Virus record (IMG/VR): IMGVR_UViG_3300028883_000023 | Location: 1 to 37,595 of that record | Source of the DNA: a virus | Strand: one strand, 5' to 3' | Length of the DNA stretch: 37,595 nucleotides | Part shown: one piece after another, positions 28,515 to 37,587 of the stretch | How the letters are laid out: each line of letters begins with the position of its first letter | Numbering within the stretch: the stretch's first letter is position 1 | Made by a program: the position numbers and the translations under genes | Notes under the pieces: model-generated | Database searches by the model: none | What the model saw: only the letters and a program-made list of their open reading frames with translations | What the model was told of the DNA's origin: nothing

Positions 28515-29296
28515 TTAAGGTTATTCCGGCTAAGATAGGGAATGATTTTGTTCGGAAACATCACTATTCTGGGAAAGTAGATCCGAGAAGCTATGTTCAT
28601 TTTGGATGTTTTATAGATAATACACTACATGGCGTTATGCAGTTATCACCAAGTATTTGTAAGCATAATTCAATTAATGTTGTTAAGGGTACCGGGTGGA
28701 ATGAGTTTGTTGAATTGGCCAGATTAGCATTTGATGACTACCTACCTAAAAATAGTGAAAGCAGATGTCTGTCTATTATGTTCAAGCTATTAAGGAAAAA
28801 CGCTCCCCATATCAAGTGGGTTGTATCTTATGCAGACGGGGCACAGTGCGGAGATGGCACAATATACAGGGCGAGCGGATTTAAGCTAATAGGCATTAAG
28901 AAAAACTCATCTATGTATAGAATGCCTAACGGTGATGTTGTCTGTAATTTAGTATTTGATCCAAGTTTTTCTTCTGATGGTGAAAACCAAAAAAGGATTA
29001 AATATGGTAAGGTTGGTAAATATAAGACTTGGAGTTCAATAAGATTTCTGAAACATATTGGAGCAGAGGCGATACCTGGATTTCAATTAAAATATATATA
29101 CTTCTTAGATAAAGATAAAATAAAAGATTTAACAGTCCCGATACTACCATTTAGCAAAATAGATGAAATGAATGCCGGAATGTATAAAGGCGAAAAGATA
29201 AGTTTAGCAGATAGAAAAAATGCGGCTGCGTTAGAGAACGACTCTGATGACCAATCAGAGAAAGGCGGTGCGAATCCGACCCAGCCGCTCCAATAA
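28490..29296 (+). CDS. Mom-like DNA adenine modification protein
   Basis: 268 residues with a GNAT-like core resembling phage Mu Mom: FVRKHHYSGK near 20-29, VHFGCFIDNTLHGVMQLSP, WNEFVELARLAFDDYLPKNSESRCLSIMFKLLRKNAPHIKWVVSYAD, and GDGTIYRASGFKLIG. Mom adds an N6-carbamoylmethyl group to adenine, protecting phage DNA from many restriction enzymes. The gene begins inside the ParB-domain gene and precedes the terminases, so DNA is probably modified before packaging. The exact chemistry is not certain from sequence. Confidence 0.75.
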   Translation: MGRAKDIIVKVIPAKIGNDFVRKHHYSGKVDPRSYVHFGCFIDNTLHGVMQLSPSICKHNSINVVKGTGWNEFVELARLAFDDYLPKNSESRCLSIMFKLLRKNAPHIKWVVSYADGAQCGDGTIYRASGFKLIGIKKNSSMYRMPNGDVVCNLVFDPSFSSDGENQKRIKYGKVGKYKTWSSIRFLKHIGAEAIPGFQLKYIYFLDKDKIKDLTVPILPFSKIDEMNAGMYKGEKISLADRKNAAALENDSDDQSEKGGANPTQPLQ

Positions 29297-29298
29297 TT

Positions 29299-29649
29299 AT
29301 GGCAAAGCGTGGCAGACCCAAAACAATAATTGACATTGAAGAAGCTGAAAAGCTTGGAATGTTGCAATGTACTTATAAAGAATGTTCTGCATGGCTCGGA
29401 ATAGCTGAAAGTACATTAAAGACACACTCTGAGTTTTCAACTGCATATAAAAAAGGACTTGAAAAGGGCAAATTATCATTGAGGAGATCACAATTTAAAC
29501 TTGCAGAAAAAAATCCAACAATGGCAATTTGGCTTGGAAAACAATATCTTGGTCAAACTGACTTGGTTAATGCAAATGACGAAAGCGACTGGAATAATAA
29601 GCTAAAAGAAATGGCTGATCTCGCCAGAAGTGCCAATAATGCAGAATGA
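29299..29649 (+). CDS. Terminase small subunit
   Basis: 116 residues, with an N-terminal helix-turn-helix (EAEKLGMLQCTYKECSAWLGIAESTLKTH) and the typical KNPTMAIWLGKQYLGQTD segment of small terminases. It recognises phage DNA and recruits the large subunit. It lies between the Mom-like and large terminase genes. No strong ribosome binding site; the stop overlaps the terL start region. Confidence 0.85.
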   Translation: MAKRGRPKTIIDIEEAEKLGMLQCTYKECSAWLGIAESTLKTHSEFSTAYKKGLEKGKLSLRRSQFKLAEKNPTMAIWLGKQYLGQTDLVNANDESDWNNKLKEMADLARSANNAE

Positions 29650-30961
29650 TTTAATACTTCGCAACCTTACCCCTGCAAATAGCCGATACCTGAATGATCA
29701 GCACAGGTTTACGGTTACCGCAGCAGGCAGGCGGTCAAGAAAGACCATTATCGGCGACTGGAAAATACTGATTGACAGAGACAGAGGTGCTTTGTATTGT
29801 CCTAACTTTGCTTATTTCTTAGCCGCTCCGACGCGACCACAAGCTAAGGCGATATTCTGGGAACGGCTTAAACAAACCACAAAATTCATGGGTGTTCAAG
29901 CTGGACGTCCCCTTGAAACAGAAATGAAGGTCTGGCTTAGGAATGGCTCATTTATCCAAGTTGCCGGTCTCGATAAGCCGGAAAGGATTGAGGGTCAAAC
30001 TACCCCGCCAGTGAAGGGAATTCATATTACAGAGATGGGTAATACGAAAAAGGGGCTCTGGGGAAATCATATACGACCTATTCTATCAGACACAAACGGA
30101 TTTGCAATAATCGATGGTGTACCTGAAGGCAGAAACCATTATTATGATCTGGCTCTTTACGCTGCGGGTGGTTCAATCCCGGTTACATTACCAGGGATAG
30201 GAGCTTATGCTGAAAATGGTCTCGACAAAGACTGGTCATTTCATTCTTGGTTTTCTGCTGATGTATTACCTGAATCAGAGATCGAAGCAGCTAAACGACA
30301 GCTTGATGAAAAGACATTTAGGCAGGAATACGAGGGCAGCTTTGAGACTGATGAGGGTCTGGCTTATTATGCTTTCTCTACTGCTAATTATCGGGATTGT
30401 AAATATAAAAAAGGCATGAGCCTTGATATAGGCATGGACTTTAACGTAGATCCGATGTGCTCAGTCGAAGGGCACATAATCAATAACAGTTTTTATCAGC
30501 ATTCTGAGTCAATACTTCGCAATTCTAATACAAGAGAAATGGGCGAATATCTGATTGCAAAATATGAATTAAGAGTCGGCTCTGATGGTTATCTTCCAGC
30601 TACAATATACCCAGATAGTACCGGGGACAGCAGGGAATCGAATGCAACCATGACCGACCTACAAATTCTAAGAAAGCTTAAATTCCGGGTAAAAGCAAGA
30701 AAGAGTAATCCTTCACAGCGGGATAGAATTAACTCAGTCAATTCACTTATGAGACCGATGGTTGGTGAGCCTCGATACTTCGTTAATCCAGACACCTGCC
30801 AAAATACGGTCATGGATTGGAACAGAATTCAAAGAACTGAAGATGGCAGACTGGATAAAACCCAGGAAGAAAAAGGCAAACCATTTGTCCATATATCTGA
30901 TGCAGCCGGATATTTAATAAGCTTTAACTTCCCAATTTATAATTATAACCTCTGGAGCTAA
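29639..30961 (+). CDS. Terminase large subunit
   Basis: 440 residues from the ATG at 29639 (an upstream GTG adds three). Walker A AAGRRSRKT (28-36), Walker B-like GIHITEMG near 130, and a nuclease domain with GMDFNVDP near 265 and DSTGDS near 320. This motor-nuclease cuts and pumps the genome into proheads through the portal. The short GRRSRKT box resembles that of headful-packaging phages, but packaging mode cannot be fixed from this alone. Confidence 0.9.
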   Translation: MQNDLILRNLTPANSRYLNDQHRFTVTAAGRRSRKTIIGDWKILIDRDRGALYCPNFAYFLAAPTRPQAKAIFWERLKQTTKFMGVQAGRPLETEMKVWLRNGSFIQVAGLDKPERIEGQTTPPVKGIHITEMGNTKKGLWGNHIRPILSDTNGFAIIDGVPEGRNHYYDLALYAAGGSIPVTLPGIGAYAENGLDKDWSFHSWFSADVLPESEIEAAKRQLDEKTFRQEYEGSFETDEGLAYYAFSTANYRDCKYKKGMSLDIGMDFNVDPMCSVEGHIINNSFYQHSESILRNSNTREMGEYLIAKYELRVGSDGYLPATIYPDSTGDSRESNATMTDLQILRKLKFRVKARKSNPSQRDRINSVNSLMRPMVGEPRYFVNPDTCQNTVMDWNRIQRTEDGRLDKTQEEKGKPFVHISDAAGYLISFNFPIYNYNLWS

Positions 30962-30962
30962 A

Positions 30963-32384
30963 ATGTTGCTAAAAGAATTGATGACAAAAGCCAAATGGAA
31001 TAATGACATAGAAAGACGACAGCGGGCTGAGATGGCACTTGATTTTTATAATAATAACCACGACCCCCTGACTGTTGATGGCAAGGGCTATGTAACTGCC
31101 ATGATCTATGACAGGATAGATGAAGTTGAGGCAAGGGTTCTTGAAAAATACGTTGAAATGGATAATGTTGTCAAGCGGATAGTTGACGAGTCATCTATTA
31201 TGTTTCGTGTAGCTCCTGAGATTGAATTAGTTAATGGCACAGATAAGCAAAAAGAGAATTTCAAGAACCTGTTAGAAATGGTCAATATGAATGCCTATCT
31301 GCGGGAAATCCAGAAATATGCTAATTTATTTGGGGACGTTGGTGTGTTACCACAGACAAGGACAGATTTATCCGGCAGAAACAGGAAGATGTATATTGAT
31401 TTGATTACCCCTGATATTTCCTTTGTCCAGCAGCGTGACATTGACCCGACCCAGGCAGAAAAGTTCTTTTATCAGATAGGGGTTTTAGAAAACACAGCAA
31501 TCCCAGACAGGATTTTATATATTTATTGGGACATTGACGGTAAACATCAATGCGAAGTAAAACAAAATGGTGAGATTGACATTGACACCATTGAGGACTT
31601 AGAAGCCCCTAATTACAATGGGAATATACCGGTTGTCATGTTCCGAAACTATATCCCGGTCAATACATTCTGGAAACCAGGTGATAATTATCTTGTTCAT
31701 AAGAATCTGCAAATAGATTACCGACTGACTGGTCTTAATATGTTGGAAGATTATAACCTCCCACAAAAAGTCAGGATAGGTGTTGATGAAGATTATGAAA
31801 GTAAGACGGGTTTAACATTTGCAGAAGATATAAAACGCAATACAGATGGGACAGCAGTTGGCAGTATAAGTTATATAAATCCCAATGCCCCGATCAATGA
31901 TGAGAAAGAAGCTATTGACTGGCGTAAATATGACATGGCAAGCAGTTATGGACTTGCTGTTGATACAATGAAAGGAACCACCTTTACCAGCGGATTTCAT
32001 GCATTTATCGCTAAACAAGAGATAATTGAACGGAATAAGATTGAGCAGGATTTATACCGACCCTCGATCAAGGAACTCTGCCGGAATATGTGTATTGCTG
32101 CAATTGATATAGGTATGAGGTTTCCTGAAAATCCTGAATTCGACATTGATTTTGGTGAGATTACCTTTGCTGAAAGTCCGCAGGAAAAAGAGCAGAACCG
32201 GACAGCCAGATTATCAAATAACACAGCAAATCTAATTGACTTTGAGTTGGAAGATAATCCTGATCTGAATGGTGACCGTGAAGAGGCTATGAAAATAATC
32301 AAAATCAGGCAAGAAGAAAATCAGAAACTAAAACCGGCTAATCCCTTTGATCAAGAACTACCACCAGTTGAGTCAGGTGAATAA
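30963..32384 (+). CDS. Portal protein
   Basis: 473 residues with the SPP1-type portal signature: N-terminal ERRQRAEMALDFYNNNHDP, VKRIVDESSIMFRVAPEIE, and a C-terminal helical crown region (FHAFIAKQEIIERNKIEQDLYRPSIKELCRNMC). Twelve copies form the DNA channel at one capsid vertex. It directly follows terL and precedes the Mu-F-like head protein. Confidence 0.85.
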   Translation: MLLKELMTKAKWNNDIERRQRAEMALDFYNNNHDPLTVDGKGYVTAMIYDRIDEVEARVLEKYVEMDNVVKRIVDESSIMFRVAPEIELVNGTDKQKENFKNLLEMVNMNAYLREIQKYANLFGDVGVLPQTRTDLSGRNRKMYIDLITPDISFVQQRDIDPTQAEKFFYQIGVLENTAIPDRILYIYWDIDGKHQCEVKQNGEIDIDTIEDLEAPNYNGNIPVVMFRNYIPVNTFWKPGDNYLVHKNLQIDYRLTGLNMLEDYNLPQKVRIGVDEDYESKTGLTFAEDIKRNTDGTAVGSISYINPNAPINDEKEAIDWRKYDMASSYGLAVDTMKGTTFTSGFHAFIAKQEIIERNKIEQDLYRPSIKELCRNMCIAAIDIGMRFPENPEFDIDFGEITFAESPQEKEQNRTARLSNNTANLIDFELEDNPDLNGDREEAMKIIKIRQEENQKLKPANPFDQELPPVESGE

Positions 32385-33154
32385 TGGACATATTTGAGTA
32401 TATTGATACCCAAATAAATGAATTTAATGTAGAACTCGACAGTGTGATTGATGACATCCTGTTTGAGACAGAAGATTATCTCTCCCGGTTTGTTATCGAG
32501 GAAGGCTCTATAATCCCCCATAAGAACTACTCAAAATTAACAAACTTCAAATCATTCTTCACCAAGACCGTCACGGCTGCCGGGTTCTACACTGTTGGCG
32601 AATCTGTTATTAATGGACATAAACAGCTTTATAATGAAGTTAAGAAAATAACTGCTAAGACTCTTGGTAAGAAAATACCTGATATTAATATAAACATTGT
32701 TCAATCATTACAAAAATTAGATTATTCAAAGTATGGCAATTTAGCTGACGAATTAATTAATGCTATTGACACAGTTGTTAAACAGGACGTACAGAACGGT
32801 CAATTATACAAAACCATGATTGACAACATACGTAAACAGCTTGGCAAATTCCAATTCAGGGCAGAAACTTATGTAAGAACCGTCAAGAAAGACTTTACCC
32901 AGACAATCCAAAACGAGCTGGCACGTAAGATAAAATTCGGCAAAGACGACAACGATCTCTGGGAATATTTCGGAGCACCCCTGCAAAGTAACTCACATGA
33001 CGAGTGTGTATGGGCTTTGCGAACACGACCTAATCCATATTTCACACAAGCAGAGAAAGACGAGTTTTTACGGGGCGGTGGTTATCCACACTCTGAGCCA
33101 CGTTGGAATTGCCAGCATATATTTGTTATGACTGACAAGAAACGGGGGGAATAA
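32384..33154 (+). CDS. Minor head protein (Mu gpF / SPP1 gp7-like)
   Basis: 256 residues. A helical N-terminal region is followed by the conserved C-terminal motif YFGAPLQSNSHDECVWAL...YFTQAEKDEFLRGGGYPHSEPRWNCQHIF, with the Cys/His pattern of phage head morphogenesis proteins. These are ejected or internal proteins tied to the portal. Start overlaps the portal stop (TAATG). Confidence 0.85.
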   Translation: MDIFEYIDTQINEFNVELDSVIDDILFETEDYLSRFVIEEGSIIPHKNYSKLTNFKSFFTKTVTAAGFYTVGESVINGHKQLYNEVKKITAKTLGKKIPDININIVQSLQKLDYSKYGNLADELINAIDTVVKQDVQNGQLYKTMIDNIRKQLGKFQFRAETYVRTVKKDFTQTIQNELARKIKFGKDDNDLWEYFGAPLQSNSHDECVWALRTRPNPYFTQAEKDEFLRGGGYPHSEPRWNCQHIFVMTDKKRGE

Positions 33155-33399
33155 TGCGAAGGATAGAGAAACGGTTTTACGAAAAAATATCTATTCATGG
33201 TATGAGTCTTGATGGTATTGCTGAAGAAATAGACAATATGAGTCATAAAGAAAGATCATTATTTGGGGCTGACGGAACTATGTTCCAGACACCTTATAAC
33301 CAAGCAAGAAAAATTATCAGTACCCTTTTGAAGTATGGATTAATACAAAAAAGGGGGGATAAATATATCGCCACTAAAGGCGCAAAAAAGGAGAGATAA
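33154..33399 (+). CDS. Small winged-helix-like protein
   Basis: 81 residues, basic, with helix-turn-helix character (MSLDGIAEEIDNMSHKE; YNQARKIISTLLKYGLIQKRGDKYIATKG, including a beta-wing-like end). In a head operon it could regulate late expression or bind DNA in the capsid. Start overlaps the previous stop. Confidence 0.55.
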   Translation: MRRIEKRFYEKISIHGMSLDGIAEEIDNMSHKERSLFGADGTMFQTPYNQARKIISTLLKYGLIQKRGDKYIATKGAKKER

Positions 33400-33400
33400 G

Positions 33401-34042
33401 ATGGGTTTGAAAGAACTATTAGCCAAGCATGGCGTTGAAAATGCGACTCTTGAATCAGAAATATCTGCACTGATCACTGCTGCGGAGCAGAATAATACCG
33501 GAATACCAAAAAGCAGATTTGATGCTGTTATTGCTGAACGAAATGAGTTGAGGGCTGATAAAGCCGAACTGGAAAGCAAAATAGCAGAATTGACCGGTAA
33601 TATCGAAACTTTAAAAACCGATAATCAAACTTTAAGGGCTATTGAAAAGGAATACAATGACGTTAAAGCATCACGGCAAAAAGCCGAACTGGAAAAATGG
33701 AATAAACGCAAGGAAATACTTAATATTTCTGAGGCAGACCCGAATTTTGACAAAATCCAGAAAGTGATTGGTAAATTTATCATGGAAGATGATTTAACAC
33801 CTGAACAGGTAAGATCGAATAACAACCTTTTTGAGACTTATGAGGAAATTGATTATTTCGGTAAAGATACAAACACACATCCTGATGGCAAAAAGCCCGG
33901 TTCTGCTGGTAGCCAAAAGCTTAATCCATTTGATATGGTAAACGGTAGAATCAGAGACATGAGGGAAGCCAACAGGATATATAAAACTGACCCTGCTTTA
34001 GCTGAAAAATTAAGAGCTTCAGCGGTTGAGTTTAAGGAGTAA
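33401..34042 (+). CDS. Scaffolding protein
   Basis: 213 residues, mostly coiled coil (AERNELRADKAELESKIAELTGNIETLKTDNQTLR), with a Pro/Gly-rich hinge (HPDGKKPGSAGS) and a basic C-terminal helix. It matches phage minor structural GP20-like scaffolds, which direct capsid assembly and then leave. It lies immediately upstream of the capsid gene. AAGGAGAGATAAG precedes the ATG. Confidence 0.8.
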   Translation: MGLKELLAKHGVENATLESEISALITAAEQNNTGIPKSRFDAVIAERNELRADKAELESKIAELTGNIETLKTDNQTLRAIEKEYNDVKASRQKAELEKWNKRKEILNISEADPNFDKIQKVIGKFIMEDDLTPEQVRSNNNLFETYEEIDYFGKDTNTHPDGKKPGSAGSQKLNPFDMVNGRIRDMREANRIYKTDPALAEKLRASAVEFKE

Positions 34043-34049
34043 AAATACA

Positions 34050-35054
34050 ATGGCTTCAACTTTATATGCAAATGTAGTTGTACCGGAGATTTATCTTCCG
34101 TATGAATACAAAGAAATTATCGAAAAGGCTAAATGGTTCAAATCTGGAATTATAGTGCCAAACCCGATGATATCACAAAAACTTGATGGCGGTGGTGATA
34201 TGTTCAAAGTGCCCTGCCGAATACTTAACACAGATGACCCGACAGCAATTCAGTCTGGGACTACTCTTGCCAGTTCTGCCGGTAGTACGTCACAGACAAA
34301 TGTAAGACGTTTCCTATTTGGTAAAGTATGGGGTGAGGAAGAAATCGCTTCTGCTTATGCCGGATCACGTCCAGAATGGGAAATCCCGGAAATAACAGCC
34401 CAGTATTGGGGTAACTTCTATAACAAAGTTGCAACTTACTGTGCAAAGGGAATATTTGCCGATAATATCGCATCGGATAATTCCGACTTGGTTAATGATA
34501 TAGCCAATGCTGATGGTTCCCTGGCGACTGACGCCGAAAAAATCTCTGCTGATGCAATCATTGATACTGCAATGAAACTGCTTGACAGAGAAGATGCTTT
34601 CGACGGTGGCGGAATTGCAATGCGTTCTGAGGTTTATACCAGATTATTGAAACTGAAATTGATTGACTTTGTTCCAATTTCTGATCAATCGTTTGGGATT
34701 CCTACATATCAGGGCATGACCGTTGTAGTAGATAACAAACTGCCAAGAGTGACTGCCGGAAGTGGCTACGATTACTGGACAATTCTCTTCGAGAAGGGTT
34801 CTGCTGGCTGGGGTGAAGGTGGTTATCAATTTATCACACAACAGGAAATAAACCGTGAAGCACTCGACTCTGAAACTCAGTTAATCCAGAGAAAGCAGTT
34901 CGGTATGAGCTTTAAAGGCTTTAGCTGGGCGACTTCTGAAACAGTTGCAAGTGAAACTCCCTTGCTCACCGAAATTGATGACGCCGTCAACTGGGATAGA
35001 GTACAAGATGACGCCCGTACAAGTGGAATGGCTCTGCTCGTTACAAGCGGTTAG
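34050..35054 (+). CDS. Major capsid protein
   Basis: 334 residues from the ATG at 34050 (AAGGAG upstream); a TTG-started longer frame overlaps the scaffold gene. N-terminal arm MASTLYANVVVPEIYLPYEYKEIIEKAKWFKSGIIVPN, and a beta-rich core (GSAGWGEGGYQFITQQEINREALDSETQLIQRKQFGMSFKGFSW) typical of SPP1 gp13/HK97-fold coat proteins. Position after the scaffold fits. Confidence 0.85.
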   Translation: MASTLYANVVVPEIYLPYEYKEIIEKAKWFKSGIIVPNPMISQKLDGGGDMFKVPCRILNTDDPTAIQSGTTLASSAGSTSQTNVRRFLFGKVWGEEEIASAYAGSRPEWEIPEITAQYWGNFYNKVATYCAKGIFADNIASDNSDLVNDIANADGSLATDAEKISADAIIDTAMKLLDREDAFDGGGIAMRSEVYTRLLKLKLIDFVPISDQSFGIPTYQGMTVVVDNKLPRVTAGSGYDYWTILFEKGSAGWGEGGYQFITQQEINREALDSETQLIQRKQFGMSFKGFSWATSETVASETPLLTEIDDAVNWDRVQDDARTSGMALLVTSG

Positions 35055-35065
35055 TGGGGGTTAGG

Positions 35066-36034
35066 ATGAAAAAGACAATATTAATAATCAGCTTGGTGAT
35101 GCTTGTCACTGTCTTAACAGCCTCACGATTCTTTGATTCGAAGGATATTCCGCTGAGGAGAAGTCTCGAACCATTTTTGGAAAACCATCTTGAAAATTAT
35201 CTGTCACCGCCAGTAATTAATGGAAATTATTGGTTTGTTGATGCCTCCTGTGCTGCCGCAAACACAAACGGCAAAACATGGGATACAGCATTTACTTCGA
35301 TTGGCACTGCTTTAACACAGGCTGTTGATAATGATGTTATTTTGGTAGCCCCAGGAGATTATCTTGTAACTTCAAGCATTGCAGTTACCGAGAATAATCT
35401 GAAAATAATTGGAATGGGTAACATCAATTCAAATGCCGTATTGATTTATAATGCAGCTGATGACGGCGGTGTTGATCTGATGACAATCAATGCGAACAAT
35501 GTTGAAATTGCCGGGATCGGGTTCACAACCATAAATGATAGTTGTTCAGCAATCCTTACATCAACAACTGCCTCAAAATACAAAATCCATATACATGATT
35601 GCCGTTTTGATGGCTATGGTGCTGGGGAATACGCTATCCATACCGGGTCAACTTATGACTCACCCGATATTTTGGTTGAAAATTGCCTGTTCCGTTCGTT
35701 TGCTACCGCTTCAATTTATGCAAATGCCACGCGTGGATTGTATCGAAATAATATCGTTCACGTAGATGCAGGAACTATCGGGATTGAACACGTTCCAAAT
35801 TCTGGCAGCAGACCAGATCAGATTTACCATCAAAATCTTATTCTCGGTGCAAATTCAACTGATACTGGGATAAAAATTACAAACACCCCGAGTGCAGGAA
35901 CTTACATGATTGTCGAAAATAAGATCCTTAACTGTAATACAGCAATCACAAGCAAGGCTACAAATGACGCTGCTTGTGTGTTGAATTATGTTGGTGATGC
36001 TTCTGGTGGTGCTTTAATTAATCCGAGTCCGTAA
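35066..36034 (+). CDS. Secreted right-handed beta-helix protein
   Basis: 322 residues from the ATG at 35066 (GGGGTTAGG upstream). Residues 1-18 form a signal peptide (MKKTILIISLVMLVTVLT). The mature protein has repeated short strands ending in N/G turns (VLIYNAADDGGVDLMTINANNVEIAGIGF, ILVENCLFRSFATASIYANATRGLYRNNIVHV), as in parallel beta-helix proteins that bind or degrade glycans. It stands in the head module, between capsid and connector, where a capsid decoration protein is more usual. No catalytic residues are obvious. Confidence 0.65.
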   Translation: MKKTILIISLVMLVTVLTASRFFDSKDIPLRRSLEPFLENHLENYLSPPVINGNYWFVDASCAAANTNGKTWDTAFTSIGTALTQAVDNDVILVAPGDYLVTSSIAVTENNLKIIGMGNINSNAVLIYNAADDGGVDLMTINANNVEIAGIGFTTINDSCSAILTSTTASKYKIHIHDCRFDGYGAGEYAIHTGSTYDSPDILVENCLFRSFATASIYANATRGLYRNNIVHVDAGTIGIEHVPNSGSRPDQIYHQNLILGANSTDTGIKITNTPSAGTYMIVENKILNCNTAITSKATNDAACVLNYVGDASGGALINPSP

Positions 36035-36044
36035 ATTAATATTA

Positions 36045-36066
36045 GGGGAGGGCTTCGGCTCTCCCC
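36045..36066 (+). promoter_or_regulatory. UUCG-capped RNA hairpin
   Basis: A 9-bp stem (GGGGAGGGC / GCTCTCCCC, one G-T pair) closed by a TTCG tetraloop, in the short gap after the beta-helix gene. No T run follows, so it is more likely an mRNA stabiliser or processing element separating capsid-level from lower-level expression than a terminator. Confidence 0.7.
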
Positions 36067-36080
36067 CGGTTTATGAGGTA

Positions 36081-36323
36081 ATGAAAATGGGAAAGAAACC
36101 AGAAAACAAATATACCTTTAATGAAGCTAATTATATCCAGTGGCTTCACGACATAAAGCCTCACTGGACAGAAGAACAGATTTTATATTCTGCCGGTGAT
36201 CACTACGGAAAAGACTTTTTGTCTGATTATCTGGAAGAGCAGGAAAAGGAAAAGGAAAAGAAAGATAAAAAGCCGAAAAAGGAAAAGCCCGAAGAAAATA
36301 AATCTTCCGGGAAGAAAGGTTGA
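36081..36323 (+). CDS. Small charged head-region protein
   Basis: 80 residues. The N-terminal half is an aromatic helix-rich fold (YTFNEANYIQWLHDIKPHWTEEQILYSAGDHYGKDFL). The C-terminal half is a Lys/Glu tail. A second ATG at 36087 is better spaced from GAGG. It may be a head-tail joining accessory; no family recognised. Confidence 0.55.
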   Translation: MKMGKKPENKYTFNEANYIQWLHDIKPHWTEEQILYSAGDHYGKDFLSDYLEEQEKEKEKKDKKPKKEKPEENKSSGKKG

Positions 36324-36325
36324 TC

Positions 36326-37147
36326 ATGGCATGGTCAAGTGAAACTTTATCGACTCTGACAACTATCAGTAAATGGGAACGTGAGATAATTGAACTTACT
36401 TCCTATGCTGATAATGAATATATGGCAACTGCTGTCAATATAGCTGATGATACAGACCCGATTGCAACACTGGTAGATTCGATTAGTGTCAGTGGTGGTA
36501 AGGGGACGCTGGAAATACTGGGAATTGTCAACACTGCGGTTACGATCGCCGATGGATATTCCTTGACAATCAAGATGTATGATTCTGCCGATAATTCAAC
36601 CTTTGCCGAAATACATAATGGACAAAGGGTTTACTATAAAGCTGCTTCAGGTTCTGACGTTGAGATAGCTGCCGGAACAGAACTATTCCGCTGGGTTGTA
36701 CCTTCAGATTGTGAAGATTATATTAAGCCGGTCATCACTTCAGATGCCAATAATTCGGGAAAGCTTGATATTTATTCTATCAGTAAATGGTCAGATAAAA
36801 TTGATAAAGCTAAGGACATTATAGGCGTTGATATTGAGCTTGAATTACAGAACAGAGGTTATCAGCAATTTGTTGACTATGATATTGGTGAGGTTCTACT
36901 TGATATGGTTAAAAACCCGGCTGAGTTTATCATTGCTTCTGATTTCAAGGCTTTAGAACTTATCTATCTTGATTTATCGGGCGGAAATGAAGAATCTAAC
37001 TATTATCAGAAAGCTGCAATGTACCAGCAGAGATATGACAACGCCTTCAGGAAAGCTTTAAAATTAGTTGATCTTGATACTGATTTTGATGCTGATACAG
37101 ACGAACATCAAGCCAATGTTCACCATGTAGGAAGAACAACTCGATGA
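36326..37147 (+). CDS. Head-tail connector fused to a beta domain
   Basis: 273 residues from the ATG at 36326 (AAGAAAGG upstream); a TTG-started longer frame is also open. Residues 15-150 are a beta-sandwich-like region (TLEILGIVNTAVTIADGYSLTIKMYDSADNSTFAEI). Residues 150-273 are helical (VLLDMVKNPAEFIIASDFKALELIYLDLSGG...YYQKAAMYQQRYDNAFRKALKLVDLDTDFD), like gp6/gp15-type adaptors between portal and tail. Such an N-terminal beta extension is uncommon and may expose a surface-binding domain at the neck. Confidence 0.6.
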   Translation: MAWSSETLSTLTTISKWEREIIELTSYADNEYMATAVNIADDTDPIATLVDSISVSGGKGTLEILGIVNTAVTIADGYSLTIKMYDSADNSTFAEIHNGQRVYYKAASGSDVEIAAGTELFRWVVPSDCEDYIKPVITSDANNSGKLDIYSISKWSDKIDKAKDIIGVDIELELQNRGYQQFVDYDIGEVLLDMVKNPAEFIIASDFKALELIYLDLSGGNEESNYYQKAAMYQQRYDNAFRKALKLVDLDTDFDADTDEHQANVHHVGRTTR

Positions 37148-37587
37148 GTGTAATTATCCGGGATAGTGGACAAAGTCTTTTACTTGATTATGCAAAGGTT
37201 TTAGGCGGCATTGACACAGTTATCTATAAATCAGCTAACCAAGTCAAAAATAAGATTGTCAAAAGGACAAGGTCTGGTGTTGACTCAAATGGTACACCCT
37301 TTGAACCGTATTCAAAGGGATATAAGTCTTATCGGAGAAAGCATAATCGTAAGTCATCCCCAGTTACACTTACATATACCGGCAATATGTTAAATTCAGC
37401 AATTGCTTCAAGGTCTGGCAGTAGAACCAAAATACACTTGCCCCAAGCTTCTGAAAACAAGAAAGCCGGCTGGCATCATTTTGGCAAGGGCAATAATCCA
37501 GTACGTCGGTTTTTTGAACTATCTGAGCAGAATATTGACTTTCTCATGAACTCGATTGTAAATGCTTTTAAGAGGCGGGGGTTATGA
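37144..37587 (+). CDS. Tail completion/virion morphogenesis protein (Mu gpG / HK97 gp10-like)
   Basis: 147 residues with the family pattern: RSGVDSNGTPFEPYSKGYKSYRRKH near 43-67, LTYTGNMLNSAIASRSGS, and AGWHHFGKGNNPVRRFFELSEQNIDFLM near the end. It joins head and tail. The start overlaps the connector stop (ATGA). Its 3' end is repeated at 1-119 because the contig is circular. Confidence 0.8.
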   Translation: MSVIIRDSGQSLLLDYAKVLGGIDTVIYKSANQVKNKIVKRTRSGVDSNGTPFEPYSKGYKSYRRKHNRKSSPVTLTYTGNMLNSAIASRSGSRTKIHLPQASENKKAGWHHFGKGNNPVRRFFELSEQNIDFLMNSIVNAFKRRGL

